DNA of 64,000 nucleotides from Thermotomaculum hydrothermale (lineage in GTDB: Bacteria > Acidobacteriota > Holophagae > Thermotomaculales > Thermotomaculaceae). This document shows positions 24,685 to 34,762 of this stretch, one piece after another. Made by a program: the position numbers and the translations under genes. The stretch lies in NCBI RefSeq assembly GCF_016592575.1, contig NZ_AP017470.1, forward strand, positions 124,001-188,000, in the 5' to 3' direction. The notes under the pieces were generated by a model. It was not told the origin of the DNA. It ran no database searches and saw only the letters and a list, made by a program, of their open reading frames with translations. Each line of letters begins with the position of its first letter. Position 1 is the stretch's first letter.

Positions 24685-26522
24685 TGAAAACCTTAAATAA
24701 AAATAAGTTAATTGTTGTTGTGGGAGTGGTTGCTCTTGTTGTCGGGCTTTTAGTGGGTAAAAGTTTTGGCGGTGGAGTGAATGTTGAGGTTAAACAATCG
24801 CACAAAAAAGAGGTTAAAGAAGATATAAAATACTGGACTTGCTCAATGCACCCTCAGATAAAAGCAGACAAAAAAGGTCTATGCCCAATATGTGGGATGG
24901 AACTTATCCCGGTTTACAATTCCTCAGAAACCAAAAACAGCGGAGACTGGGAGTTAACCTTATCAGAAACAGCTATAAAGTTAATGTCTGTTGAAACTGT
25001 AAAAGTAAAAAGAGGAGATGCATACCATACTTTAAGTGTTTTCGGGACAATTTCTGCAAGCGAAGAGAAAGAGTCTGTACTCACCTCATGGTTTGGGGGA
25101 AGGATAGACAAACTTTATTTTGAGGTAACTGGAGAGTTTTTGAGAAAGGGTAGCAAGATTGCAGATATATACAGCCCTGAGATTTACAAGGCTAAGAAGG
25201 AATTGATTGAGGCATTCGCATCTTTGAAAAAATCGGATAAATCACTGAACAAATATACAAGGTTAAGGTTTAAAGCGGCAAAGAAGAAGTTGAAACTATT
25301 AGGCTTGAGAGATTCTCAGATAGATGCAGTTTTGAAGAGAAATGAACCTAAACAGCATGTCTCTGTTTATGCTGAAAAGAGCGGGTATATTTTGAAAAAA
25401 ACTGCAACCGAAGGGATTTATGTAAAAAAAGGAGCCCCTTTGTATAAGCTTGCCACCTTAGATAAATTGTGGGTGTTTTTTGATGTATACGAATCTGATT
25501 TAATCTGGGTGAAAAAGGGTGAAACTGTTGACTTTACAACAGATTCCTATCCCGGCAAGGTATTTAAAGGGAAAATAACCTTTATAGACCCTGTGGTTAA
25601 TCCAAAAACAAGATCAGTAAGGGTCAGGGCAGACATAGACAACTCAGAAGGGTTGCTAAAGCCTGATATGTTTGTTAGAGGCACAGTTTATTCAAGGATA
25701 AGCGCTATAGGATTGGCAGATAGTGGCAGTAGTGAAAAGCCTCTTTTAATCCCCCTTTCAGCACCTTTGATTACAGGTAAAAGAGCAGTTGTTTATGTTG
25801 AAAAGAAAAAGGGAGATTTTGAAGGAAGGGAAGTGATTTTAGGTCCGAAAACAGATAAGGGATATGTTGTGTTAAAGGGGTTAAAAGAGGGAGAAAAGGT
25901 TGTTGTTAAGGGCAACTTCCTGATAGACAGCGAGTTACAGATAAGGGCAAAGCGCTCAATGATGTATCAAGGTGGAGAAGCCCCATCTACACATAACCAC
26001 GGTGGCATGGAAATGGAAAAGAAAGCAAAAAAATCTACTCAATTAAAGGTTAGTAATGAATTTAAAAAATCCGCAGAGTTTTTGGTTGAGGATTACTTAA
26101 AAATCCAGAAGGCTTTAAGCAAAGACAATCTTGAAAGTGCTAAAAAAATTGCCAGAGATGCCCTTAAAAATATTAAAGGTATAAGAATGGAAGCCCTTGA
26201 AGCAAAACCTCATATGAGATGGATGAAGATTCAAAATGCCGTTAAAAGCAATTTAGAAGGTATAGGTAATTCAAAAACCCTGTCAGAAGCAAGGAGTTTT
26301 TTTAAAAACTTAAGTGAAGAAATAGAAAAGGCTTCAAAAGAGTTTAAACTAAACAGCAAAACCGTTTACAAATATTTCTGTCCTATGGCTTTTGACAACA
26401 AGGGGGCATATTGGTTACAGGATAAAGAGGGAACCGAGAATCCTTATTTTGGAAGCAAAATGTTTAAATGTGGTTCAGAGGTTGAAAAACTTAAACCTAT
26501 CCCCGGTGGAGAGTCAAAATGA
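24684..26522 (+). CDS. cusB: RND periplasmic adaptor, CusB type with extra metal domains
   Basis: Periplasmic adaptor that links the RND pump to the outer-membrane channel and delivers metal. An N-terminal membrane anchor is at about 8-28. Residues 49-77 are a heavy-metal-binding domain with C53, C67 and C70 (WTCSMHP; CPICGMEL). Residues 85-425 are the usual hairpin, lipoyl and beta-barrel domains. A Met/His stretch (HNHGGMEMEKK) leads into residues 455-612, a DUF3347-like domain ending in a cysteine-containing unit (YFCPMAF; MFKCGSEV). The extra domains make it 612 residues, about 200 more than E. coli CusB. It is coupled to both neighbours (TAATG, ATGA). Confidence 0.92.
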   Translation: MKTLNKNKLIVVVGVVALVVGLLVGKSFGGGVNVEVKQSHKKEVKEDIKYWTCSMHPQIKADKKGLCPICGMELIPVYNSSETKNSGDWELTLSETAIKLMSVETVKVKRGDAYHTLSVFGTISASEEKESVLTSWFGGRIDKLYFEVTGEFLRKGSKIADIYSPEIYKAKKELIEAFASLKKSDKSLNKYTRLRFKAAKKKLKLLGLRDSQIDAVLKRNEPKQHVSVYAEKSGYILKKTATEGIYVKKGAPLYKLATLDKLWVFFDVYESDLIWVKKGETVDFTTDSYPGKVFKGKITFIDPVVNPKTRSVRVRADIDNSEGLLKPDMFVRGTVYSRISAIGLADSGSSEKPLLIPLSAPLITGKRAVVYVEKKKGDFEGREVILGPKTDKGYVVLKGLKEGEKVVVKGNFLIDSELQIRAKRSMMYQGGEAPSTHNHGGMEMEKKAKKSTQLKVSNEFKKSAEFLVEDYLKIQKALSKDNLESAKKIARDALKNIKGIRMEALEAKPHMRWMKIQNAVKSNLEGIGNSKTLSEARSFFKNLSEEIEKASKEFKLNSKTVYKYFCPMAFDNKGAYWLQDKEGTENPYFGSKMFKCGSEVEKLKPIPGGESK

Positions 26523-29500
26523 AAAACGAAAAAATAGAACCTAAGGGATTTCTGGAAAAGTTAATATACTTTTCTATAAAAAACAAACTGGTAATAGGCA
26601 TATTTATAGCAATTATTCTCTTTGTAGGGGCAATGGTTTCACCTTTTGACTTTGATATTGCAGGAATTCAAAGAGACCCTGTTCCTGTTGATGCAATTCC
26701 CGATGTAGGGGAAAACCAGCAGATTGTTTTTACAAAATGGCCGGGAAGGTCTCCCCAGGATATTGAAGACCAGATTACATATCCATTGACAGTTGCGTTG
26801 CTTGGGATTCCAGAAGTCAAAACAATTAGAAGTTTTTCAATGTTTGGCTTCTCAACCATTTATGTAATTTTCAAAGAAAAAGCTGATTTCTACTGGTCAA
26901 GGTCAAGGATACTTGAAAAACTCAACAGTTTACCGCCAAATACCTTGCCTGAAGGGGTAAAGCCTTCTTTAGGGCCTGACGCTACAGCTTTGGGACAGGT
27001 TTTCTGGTATACACTTGAAGGGAGAGATAACAAAGGCAACCCAACAGGGGGCTGGGATTTGCAGGAGTTAAGGTCTATTCAGGACTGGTATGTAAGGTAT
27101 GCTCTTTTATCTGCTGACGGGGTAAGTGAAGTTGCGTCTGTTGGGGGATATGTTAAAGAATACCAGATAGATGTTGACCCTGATGCTTTAAAGGCTTACG
27201 GAATAACTCTTGAGCAGGTTTTTAAAGCCGCCAAAATGTCAAACCTTGATGTAGGGGCAAAGTCTATAGAGATAAACAATGTTGAGTATGTTATAAGGGG
27301 AATAGGTTTTATTAAAAAAATAAAGGATATTGAGGATACAGTTATAACAGTCAGAAATAACACCCCTATTTACATAAAAAATGTTGCAAATGTAACAATA
27401 GGGCCGGCAATGAGAAGAGGAATTCTTGATAAAGAAGGGGCAGAGGTTGTAGGTGGAGTTGTTGTTGCAAGGTTTGGGGAAAATCCTTTAAAGGTAATCA
27501 AGAATATAAAGGAAAAGATAAAAGAGATTTCCCCTGGTCTTCCTTCAAAAAAGCTGAAAGACGGAACAGTTAGCAAGGTTACAGTTGTACCCTTTTACGA
27601 TAGGAGCGGTTTGATTTATGAAACCCTGGGCACCTTAAAATCGGCACTAACAGAAGAAATATTTGTAACAATAATTGTAGTCCTTTTGATGGTAATGCAC
27701 TTTAGAAGTTCATTGCTTATTTCAGGGTTGTTGCCCCTTGCAGTTATTATGACTTTTATAGCAATGAAGGTATTTAAGGTTGACGCAAACATTGTTTCTC
27801 TGTCTGGAATAGCAATAGCCATAGGCACCCTTGTGGATATGGGAATTGTAATTGTGGAGAATATTATCAAGCATTTAAGCGACCCTGACAATAATTTAAG
27901 TTTTTTCAATAAAGTGTTTGTTGCAACCAAAGAGGTTGGGGGAGCGGTTTTAACTGCCGTTTCTACCACAGTGATAGGTTTTCTACCTGTGTTTGCAATG
28001 GAAGGGCCTGAGGGGAAATTGTTTAAACCCCTTGCATTTACAAAAACTTTTGCCTTAATTTCAGCGATAATTATTGCTTTGACAATTATTCCTCCAGTTG
28101 CTCACCTTATTTTAAAAGCAAAAGTTAAAAGAAAATCTTTTCAGAAAGTCATTAACGCATCCTGGATTGTATTGGGGATAATATCTTTCTTTTTATTTTC
28201 AAAATTTGCAGGTATTGCCCTTGTCTTCCTTGGTATCTACCACCTGACAAAGGATAAAATAGCACCAAAATACACTAAATACGGGCTATATGTTATAAAC
28301 GGGATAGCGGCTATAATTGTAGCAACCTTTTTGGCTGAACACTGGTTGCCTTTAGGGGCATACAAAGGGTTTACCCTTAACTTTCTCTTTGTGGTTTTGA
28401 TTATTGGCTCAATATTATTGTTTTTCCAGATTTTCCAGTTTTTTTATCCCTCAATTTTAAGATGGGCTTTAAACAACAGGAAGTTGTTTTTGCTTATACC
28501 GGTATTTATAATCCTTTTCGGTGCTTTGTCATGGTTAGGTTTTGAGAAAATATTTGGCTGGTTGCCGGTTTCTGTAAAAAGGCTTGCCCCTGTTTCATAC
28601 TTTGCACATAAATTTCCCGGGTTAGGTAAAGAATTTATGCCTCCTTTAGACGAAGGCTCTTACCTCTATATGCCGACAACATCAACCCATGCATCAATAG
28701 GGGTTGTTAAAGAGGTTTTAAAAATTCAGGACAGCAATTTTAAAAAAATACCTGAAATTGAAACAGCGGTTGGAAAATTAGGAAGGGCAGAGACTCCTTT
28801 AGACCCTGCACCTATCTCAATGATTGAGACTGTAATAAATTACAAACCTGAATATATTACTGACAAAAACGGCAACAGGCTTTTATTTAAGTTTAATCCA
28901 GATGAAGTTGATTATTACAGAGACGAAAACGGAAATCCTGTGTTAGCCCCGGACGGCAAGCCATATAGGGTTCAGGGTAGATTTGAAAGGGATAAATACG
29001 GAAAACTTATTCCTGATAAAGACGGTTCTCCCTTCAAACTCTGGAGGCCTGAATTAGACCCTGAATTAAACCCGGGAAGGGAATATTGGAAGGGTATAAC
29101 TTCCCCGGACAACATATGGAAAGAGATTGTGGAAGCAGGGACAATTCCCGGGCTTACTTCCGCACCTAAACTTCAGCCTATTGCCGCCAGAATTGTTATG
29201 TTGCAAAGCGGAATGAGAGCCCCCATGGGATTGAAAATCAAGGGGCCTGATTTGAAAACAATTGAGAAAGTAGGCCTTGAAATTGAGAAGTTTTTGAAAG
29301 AGGTGCCCTATATTGACCCAAATACCGTTGTTGCAGACAGAATGATAGGAAAGCCTTACCTTGAAATTAACATTGACAGGCAGGCTATTGCAAGGTATGG
29401 AATCCCTCTGGTAAAGGTTCAAAATGCCATAGAAACCGCAATAGGCGGGAAAACAGTAACAACTACAATTGAGGGTAGGGAAAGGTACAATGTCAGAGTG

Positions 29501-30403
29501 CAGTATTTCAGGGAATTGAGAAATGATATTGACAAAATAGGCAATGTTTTAATCTCTTCACCTACAGGTGCTCAGATCCCCCTTAAACAGCTTTCAAAAA
29601 TCAACTATGTTAAAGGCCCTCAGGTTATTAAGAGTGAAGACACATTTTTAACAGGCTATGTTATTTTTGATAAAAGGGGGGATTATGCAGAGGTTGATGT
29701 TGTTGAGCAGGCTAAAAGGTATCTTAAAGAAAAAATAAAAACAGGTGAATTGGTAATCCCTGCTGGGGTAAGTTACAGTTTTGCAGGAAACTATCAAAAT
29801 CAGATAAGGGCTGCTAAAAAGCTGGCTATAGTTTTACCACTTGCACTTTTTACCATATTTTTAATTCTCTACTTTCAGTTTAAAAGGGTATCAACAACTT
29901 TACTGGTTTTCTCTGGAATTTTAGTGGCATGGGCAGGGGGATTTATACTTATCTGGTTTTATGGCCAGCCATGGTTTATGGACTTTAACTTTTTAGGGGT
30001 TAATTTAAGGGATTTGTTTCAAATGCACCACATAAACTTAAGTGTTGCAATATGGGTGGGTTTCTTAGCCTTATTTGGTATTGCATCAGACGACGGAGTT
30101 ATTATAGCCACTTACTTAGACCAGATTTTTGAGGTGAGAAAGCCTGAGACAGTTGAGGAGATAAGAAAGGCTACAATTGAGGCGGGGAAGAAAAGGGTTA
30201 GGCCTGCTTTAATGACTGTTGCAACAACGGTTATAGCATTAATTCCTGTGTTAACCTCAAAGGGAAGAGGCTCTGATATTATGATTCCCATGTCAATTCC
30301 CACATTTGGAGGGATGATTGTAGTTGTAATAACTATTTTTGTAGTGCCTGTTTTATACAGTTTAATAAAAGAGATTTCGTTGAAAAGAAGTGGTAAAATA
30401 TAG
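26519..30403 (+). CDS. cusA: Heavy-metal RND efflux pump, CusA type
   Basis: Inner-membrane proton-driven pump for monovalent copper or silver in the CusCBA complex. The N-terminus and the TM4 proton-relay motif (GIAIAIGTLVDMGIVIVEN) match the HME-RND family. At 1294 residues it is about 250 longer than E. coli CusA. Two insertions explain this: about residues 540-650, after the sixth membrane segment, with extra hydrophobic segments, and a hydrophilic DKNGN/DENGNP-repeat loop at about 780-870 in the second periplasmic domain. The Met-containing segment MLQSGMRAPMG is near the expected metal-binding cleft. It overlaps the adaptor by ATGA. Confidence 0.93.
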   Translation: MKNEKIEPKGFLEKLIYFSIKNKLVIGIFIAIILFVGAMVSPFDFDIAGIQRDPVPVDAIPDVGENQQIVFTKWPGRSPQDIEDQITYPLTVALLGIPEVKTIRSFSMFGFSTIYVIFKEKADFYWSRSRILEKLNSLPPNTLPEGVKPSLGPDATALGQVFWYTLEGRDNKGNPTGGWDLQELRSIQDWYVRYALLSADGVSEVASVGGYVKEYQIDVDPDALKAYGITLEQVFKAAKMSNLDVGAKSIEINNVEYVIRGIGFIKKIKDIEDTVITVRNNTPIYIKNVANVTIGPAMRRGILDKEGAEVVGGVVVARFGENPLKVIKNIKEKIKEISPGLPSKKLKDGTVSKVTVVPFYDRSGLIYETLGTLKSALTEEIFVTIIVVLLMVMHFRSSLLISGLLPLAVIMTFIAMKVFKVDANIVSLSGIAIAIGTLVDMGIVIVENIIKHLSDPDNNLSFFNKVFVATKEVGGAVLTAVSTTVIGFLPVFAMEGPEGKLFKPLAFTKTFALISAIIIALTIIPPVAHLILKAKVKRKSFQKVINASWIVLGIISFFLFSKFAGIALVFLGIYHLTKDKIAPKYTKYGLYVINGIAAIIVATFLAEHWLPLGAYKGFTLNFLFVVLIIGSILLFFQIFQFFYPSILRWALNNRKLFLLIPVFIILFGALSWLGFEKIFGWLPVSVKRLAPVSYFAHKFPGLGKEFMPPLDEGSYLYMPTTSTHASIGVVKEVLKIQDSNFKKIPEIETAVGKLGRAETPLDPAPISMIETVINYKPEYITDKNGNRLLFKFNPDEVDYYRDENGNPVLAPDGKPYRVQGRFERDKYGKLIPDKDGSPFKLWRPELDPELNPGREYWKGITSPDNIWKEIVEAGTIPGLTSAPKLQPIAARIVMLQSGMRAPMGLKIKGPDLKTIEKVGLEIEKFLKEVPYIDPNTVVADRMIGKPYLEINIDRQAIARYGIPLVKVQNAIETAIGGKTVTTTIEGRERYNVRVQYFRELRNDIDKIGNVLISSPTGAQIPLKQLSKINYVKGPQVIKSEDTFLTGYVIFDKRGDYAEVDVVEQAKRYLKEKIKTGELVIPAGVSYSFAGNYQNQIRAAKKLAIVLPLALFTIFLILYFQFKRVSTTLLVFSGILVAWAGGFILIWFYGQPWFMDFNFLGVNLRDLFQMHHINLSVAIWVGFLALFGIASDDGVIIATYLDQIFEVRKPETVEEIRKATIEAGKKRVRPALMTVATTVIALIPVLTSKGRGSDIMIPMSIPTFGGMIVVVITIFVVPVLYSLIKEISLKRSGKI

Positions 30404-30454
30404 GTAATTTTTCAGCGAAAAATGTAAAAGAGGGATTCCCTGAAGGAGAAAGGT

Positions 30455-32929
30455 ATGAATACCTACCATAATGAAAAAAAAGGTTTTATTGACCCTGTTT
30501 GCAAAATGGAAGTTAATGAAAATTCACAATTTAGCACAGAGTTTAACGGGAAAATTTATTATTTTTGCAGTAATCATTGCTATGAAAAGTTTATTAAATC
30601 TCCTGAAGATTTTGTTAAAGAGAAAAAGGATATTCATCATCACAGCGGACATGAGCATAAACACCACCATGTTGAAAATGGGCATCAAATTGACAACCAT
30701 TCTCATCACACACACGGTAAAGAGGACGACCATGCATGTTGCGATACTGGATTAGATGAGGTTCAAAAAGAAGCGGAAAAGAATATTTCCAGAGTGTTTG
30801 AGGGAAAATCCATAATTTACACCTGTCCTATGCACCCTGAGGTTGAAAGCGACAAGCCAGGGAATTGCCCTAAGTGTGGAATGGCTTTGGAGAAAAAGGA
30901 AATTACCCTTGATGATGATGAAAGAAATCCTGAGTACGAGGATATGCTAAAAAGGTTTAAAGTAAGCGTTGTACTTGTTATCCCTTTGCTTATTCTGGCA
31001 ATGGGCGACATGCTCCCCGGAGCGCCTATGTCAAAGTTGTTTTCGCCTAAGTTAAAGGTTATGCTTGAATTTGTTTTTGCAACCCCCATAGCAGTATGGG
31101 CTGCCTGGCCTTTCTATGAGAAGGCAGTTTTATCTTTAAAGGGGTTTAATCTTAATATGTTCACCCTTATAGGTTTGGGAGTTGCCATAGCATATATTTA
31201 CAGTGTGGTTGCTGCATTTCTCCCGGGTATATTTCCCCCTGAGTTTTTAAGCGAAACTGGAGAGGCTCAGGTTTATTTTGAAGCGGCAGGGGTAATTGTA
31301 ACCTTGATTTTGCTTGGTCAGGTGCTTGAATTGAAGGCAAGGACTCAGACTGGGGCGGCAATAAAGAAACTTTTGGGGCTTGCTCCTAAATCTGCAAGGC
31401 TTATAAGAGAGAACGGAGACGAAATTGATATCTCTATTGAGAAAATAAAGGTGGGGGATTTGCTCAGGGTAAGGCCTGGAGAAAAAATCCCTGTTGACGG
31501 AGAAGTGGTTGAAGGTGAAAGTTTTGTTGATGAATCAATGATTACAGGTAAGCCGCTTCCGGTTAAAAAGAAGAAGGGAGACAAGGTCATAGGCGCAACT
31601 GTTAATAAAAAAGGAAGCCTTGTTGTTAGAGCTGAAAGGGTAGGCTCGGATACAATGCTTGCAAGAATTGTAAAAATGGTCAACGAAGCCCAAAGGAGCA
31701 AAGCGCCTATTCAAAAACTTGCAGATACTGTTTCTGGTTACTTTGTGCCTATAGTTATTCTTGTTGCGGTTATCACCTTTATTGTTTGGTTTAAATTCGG
31801 TCCTGAGCCTAAATTTAGTTATGCAATTATAAATGCAATTGCTGTTTTAATTATTGCCTGCCCCTGTGCGTTAGGGCTTGCAACTCCAATGTCAATAATG
31901 GTGGCCACAGGGAAGGGTGCTACTCACGGCATACTTTTTAGAAATGCGGAAGCTATTGAAAAGTTTGAAAAGGTTAATATCTTAATTGTTGACAAAACAG
32001 GCACATTAACTGAGGGAGAACCTAAGGTTACAATTGTAAAGCCAGCAGAAGGGTTTACAGAAAATGAGGTTTTATTCTACGCTGCAACTTTGGAAAAAAG
32101 TAGTGAACATCCGTTAGGAGCAGCAGTTGTTAACAAGGCTCTTGAGTTAGGATTGTCTCTAAAATCTCCTGAGAAGTTTCAGTCTATAACCGGAAAGGGA
32201 ATTGCAGGCAAAGTTGACGGTAGAGAGGTCTATGTTGGAAACAGAAAAATTGCTGAAGAGTTTAACATTGATATTTCAGGGATAAAAAATGAGGCAGAAA
32301 AACTTCAGCAAGAAGCCTATACCGTAATTATGGTAATTGTTGATTCAAGACCAGCGGGAATTATAGGAATTATTGACCCTATTAAAGAGACATCTCTTGA
32401 CGCTATTAAAACCCTGCACAAATTAGGTATTAAGGTTGTAATGGCTACGGGAGACAATAAGAAAACCGCTGAGGCTGTTGCAAACAAGTTAGGTATAGAC
32501 AGTGTTTTTGCAGAAGTGTTGCCTGAAGACAAGGTGAATCTTGTTAAAAAGTTTAGAGAAGAAGGCGATATTGTGGCAATGGCTGGTGACGGAATAAACG
32601 ATGCCCCTGCTTTAACCCTTGCAGATGTAGGAATTGCTATGGGAACAGGAACCGATATTGCAATTGAAAGTGCCGAAGTGACCCTTGTTAAGGGCAATTT
32701 GCAGGGTATTGTAAAGGCTTATCAATTAAGTAAAGCTACAATGAGAAACATCAAACAAAACCTTTTCTTTGCTTTTATATACAACTCTGTTGGTGTGCCG
32801 GTTGCAGCGGGGGTGCTTTATCCTTTTTTCGGCATACTATTAAGCCCAATAATAGCAGCTGCTGCTATGAGTTTTAGTTCAGTATCTGTAATTGGCAATT
32901 CATTAAGGTTACGAAATATAAAATTATAA
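30455..32929 (+). CDS. copA: Copper/silver P1B-type ATPase with YHS and His-rich N-terminus
   Basis: Inner-membrane Cu+/Ag+-exporting ATPase. The N-terminus is composite: a YHS-type domain (residues 12-53, C16 and C38-x3-C42), a His-rich linker (60-95, over a dozen His), and a heavy-metal-binding domain (122-148, C124, C138, C141). No classic HMA domain with CxxC between strands is present. The core has C469-P-C471 in the membrane, the phosphorylation motif D513-KTGTLT, SEHPLG and [10 protein letters not shown]. 824 residues. AAGGAGAAAGGT precedes the ATG. It lies 51 bases after cusA with no promoter between. Confidence 0.95.
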   Translation: MNTYHNEKKGFIDPVCKMEVNENSQFSTEFNGKIYYFCSNHCYEKFIKSPEDFVKEKKDIHHHSGHEHKHHHVENGHQIDNHSHHTHGKEDDHACCDTGLDEVQKEAEKNISRVFEGKSIIYTCPMHPEVESDKPGNCPKCGMALEKKEITLDDDERNPEYEDMLKRFKVSVVLVIPLLILAMGDMLPGAPMSKLFSPKLKVMLEFVFATPIAVWAAWPFYEKAVLSLKGFNLNMFTLIGLGVAIAYIYSVVAAFLPGIFPPEFLSETGEAQVYFEAAGVIVTLILLGQVLELKARTQTGAAIKKLLGLAPKSARLIRENGDEIDISIEKIKVGDLLRVRPGEKIPVDGEVVEGESFVDESMITGKPLPVKKKKGDKVIGATVNKKGSLVVRAERVGSDTMLARIVKMVNEAQRSKAPIQKLADTVSGYFVPIVILVAVITFIVWFKFGPEPKFSYAIINAIAVLIIACPCALGLATPMSIMVATGKGATHGILFRNAEAIEKFEKVNILIVDKTGTLTEGEPKVTIVKPAEGFTENEVLFYAATLEKSSEHPLGAAVVNKALELGLSLKSPEKFQSITGKGIAGKVDGREVYVGNRKIAEEFNIDISGIKNEAEKLQQEAYTVIMVIVDSRPAGIIGIIDPIKETSLDAIKTLHKLGIKVVMATGDNKKTAEAVANKLGIDSVFAEVLPEDKVNLVKKFREEGDIVAMAGDGINDAPALTLADVGIAMGTGTDIAIESAEVTLVKGNLQGIVKAYQLSKATMRNIKQNLFFAFIYNSVGVPVAAGVLYPFFGILLSPIIAAAAMSFSSVSVIGNSLRLRNIKL

Positions 32930-32940
32930 AAGGAGTTTTT

Positions 32941-33159
32941 ATGTGGAATTATCATTATATGGGATATGGAGGATTTATGATGTGGTTAGGATTTATTTTT
33001 ATAATTGTTGTTTTGTATATTGTTTTAAAAAACTCTGGTGCATTAGCGGGGGTTTCAAACTCTAACAAAAATAAAACACCAATGGATATACTTAAAGAAA
33101 GGTATGCTAAAGGAGAGATTACTGAGGAAGAGTTTGAAAGAATGAAGAAGAATCTTTAA
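32941..33159 (+). CDS. SHOCT-domain small membrane protein
   Basis: A 72-residue protein with one membrane segment (about 12-29) and a C-terminal SHOCT motif (MDILKERYAKGEITEEEFERMKKNL region, residues 48-72). Proteins like this often end copper operons. AAAGGAG precedes the ATG. It is the last gene of the efflux operon, 11 bases after copA, and is followed by a terminator. Confidence 0.85.
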   Translation: MWNYHYMGYGGFMMWLGFIFIIVVLYIVLKNSGALAGVSNSNKNKTPMDILKERYAKGEITEEEFERMKKNL

Positions 33160-33171
33160 TCATTTTTTGCT

Positions 33172-33197
33172 AAAAGCCCCCAAAAGAGGGGCTTTTT
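33172..33197. terminator. Terminator of the efflux operon, bidirectional
   Basis: Stem AAAAGCCCC/GGGGCTTTT with a 7-base loop and T runs on both strands. It lies between the converging SHOCT and DUF302 genes. Confidence 0.85.
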
Positions 33198-33212
33198 TAT
33201 TTTTACTTAAAT

Positions 33213-33686
33213 TCACTGCGTTATCTCTTTTAAAAATTCTTTGCTTTTTATTGCTACATTTTTCATTATTTTCCCGGGAATACCGGAAAAAATCTTTGAC
33301 ATTAAAGAGATATTGATTTTTGACACATACACATTGCCATTTTTGTCTTCGTAAATAGTCCATGAGCAGGGGATAAGCCCGGATAGTTCAGGATTATTGC
33401 TTACAAGCATATTGGCATTTTTAGGATTACACACAAAATAGATTTTACAGTTTTTAATAGATTCAAAGTTAAGATTTTTATTTTTTTGAAATTGATAAAA
33501 ATCCCAAGTATCTATGGGTAATCCCCAGCCTTCCGCTTTGTTTATTGTGTTTTCCAGCCTTTTGCAGGTTTCTTCAAACCCGTATTTGCTTTTTACGGTT
33601 GTAATTGCATTCTTTCTGGTGAAAACAATAAAAAACACACTTACAAGAAAAATGGTAATTAAAGCGGTTAATATAATAGTTAACAT
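33213..33686 (-). CDS. DUF302-domain membrane-anchored protein
   Basis: A 157-residue protein: N-terminal membrane segment (about 1-22), then a DUF302 domain (residues 31-130) with the typical order VKSKYGFEETCKRLENTINK, YFVCNPKNANMLV, PCSWTIYEDKNGNVYVSKIN. DUF302 proteins are common near metal and sulfur genes; their role is not established. AAAGGAGGTAAC sits directly before the ATG at 33686, which decides the start over an in-frame ATG 15 bases upstream. A terminator separates it from the operon upstream on the same strand. Confidence 0.85.
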   Translation of the reverse strand: MLTIILTALITIFLVSVFFIVFTRKNAITTVKSKYGFEETCKRLENTINKAEGWGLPIDTWDFYQFQKNKNLNFESIKNCKIYFVCNPKNANMLVSNNPELSGLIPCSWTIYEDKNGNVYVSKINISLMSKIFSGIPGKIMKNVAIKSKEFLKEITQ

Positions 33687-33756
33687 GTTACCTCCTTTCA
33701 TAGGTTTTAGAAGTGCTATTAAATAGTTTCAATCTTTGCTTCACTAAAAGTTTTGC

Positions 33757-33789
33757 TAAAAAAAGCCCGGGGGTGGGTATCCCGGGCTT
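33757..33789 (-). terminator. Terminator of the YHS operon
   Basis: Read on the minus strand: stem AAGCCCGGG/CCCGGGCTT with a 9-base loop and a T run. It is 40 bases past the stop of the 34752-33829 gene. Confidence 0.85.
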
Positions 33790-33828
33790 AAGTTAATAAT
33801 AATGATAAATAGTTGGGAGAGGTTAAAA

Positions 33829-34752
33829 TTAATTCATTCCTCCCATTCCGCCTCCCATTCCGCTGCCGTCCATATTACCCATTGCATCGGGAATTGGAAC
33901 TAAAGGAATGGCTGTCTGGATCCCATTGCTGTTTATTAAAACAAGGGGGACAATGCCGTCATCTTCTGCCCTGATTTCAATAACTCCTTTGAAATTATTG
34001 ATACCTTGATACTCGCTTAAGAAATTTGCAAGTATATCAACTGTTTGCTGGCCTGCCAACAGAGTTATGTCTTTTCTGAAAACTTCTACACCGTTAACAT
34101 CTTTTAAGATTAAAGTTGCGTTCATATCTGTGTCTGAGGTGTTTACCATTGCAAGCCCTGTAATATTGTTTTCATCGTTTACAATGGGAGCGGCAAAGCC
34201 TCTCATCATTCCTGCCATAAACCTCATTCCGTTTGTTCCTACCTGAGTGGCGAGAACGCCGTTGCTGTCAAATCTCTTGTACTTTACTCCTAAAAATACA
34301 TGGTCGCTCATCATTCCATGATTACCGCTATTATCGCCCATGCCGTCACCCATATCGGTGGTCTGGTCATTTTCATCAACAATATAGGTTGCCCAGCCGA
34401 TAACTTTTTCGTTTTCCGGGTTTCCAAGTGTTACTTCTACCATTCCGCCTGCTGGTACTGTTATTTCAAAGTTGTCTCCAAACTGCCCATTTACATCAAG
34501 GGCAAGCCTGCTTCCATCCTGGTTGTAAAAATATAAAGTTCCAGTTGCATCCTCGCTTATCCCAGGGTTAAAAACAGTTATGACAGTCTGATATCTCCCA
34601 CCTATATGGATATGTGGGATTACCAGGTTATTCTCCATCTCCATACCTTCGTGATTCTGGTGAGTTCCTGTGTTTCCGTCCATATCATTGTGTGCAGAGG
34701 CCAACCCCACACTTAAAATCATTGCCGCAAGTAGTATAAAAAGTTTTCTCAT
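33829..34752 (-). CDS. Secreted Met/His/Gly-rich-ended protein of the metal regulon
   Basis: I do not recognise a family. A signal peptide (residues 1-20, ending LASA) is followed by a His/Met-rich segment (HNDMDGNTGTHQNHEGMEME). Residues 45-285 are beta-rich and contain two similar halves, each with a FN/VNTSD start, a glycine turn and a TVPAGGMVEV or TLLAGQQTVD strand. The protein ends in a Met/Gly run (GSGMGGGMGGMN). The Met/His ends and the sigma-54-controlled operon with the YHS protein suggest periplasmic copper or silver binding. The beta domain resembles repeat units in the large secreted protein at 38885-43771. Confidence 0.7.
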   Translation of the reverse strand: MRKLFILLAAMILSVGLASAHNDMDGNTGTHQNHEGMEMENNLVIPHIHIGGRYQTVITVFNPGISEDATGTLYFYNQDGSRLALDVNGQFGDNFEITVPAGGMVEVTLGNPENEKVIGWATYIVDENDQTTDMGDGMGDNSGNHGMMSDHVFLGVKYKRFDSNGVLATQVGTNGMRFMAGMMRGFAAPIVNDENNITGLAMVNTSDTDMNATLILKDVNGVEVFRKDITLLAGQQTVDILANFLSEYQGINNFKGVIEIRAEDDGIVPLVLINSNGIQTAIPLVPIPDAMGNMDGSGMGGGMGGMN

Positions 34753-34762
34753 AATTTCTCCT

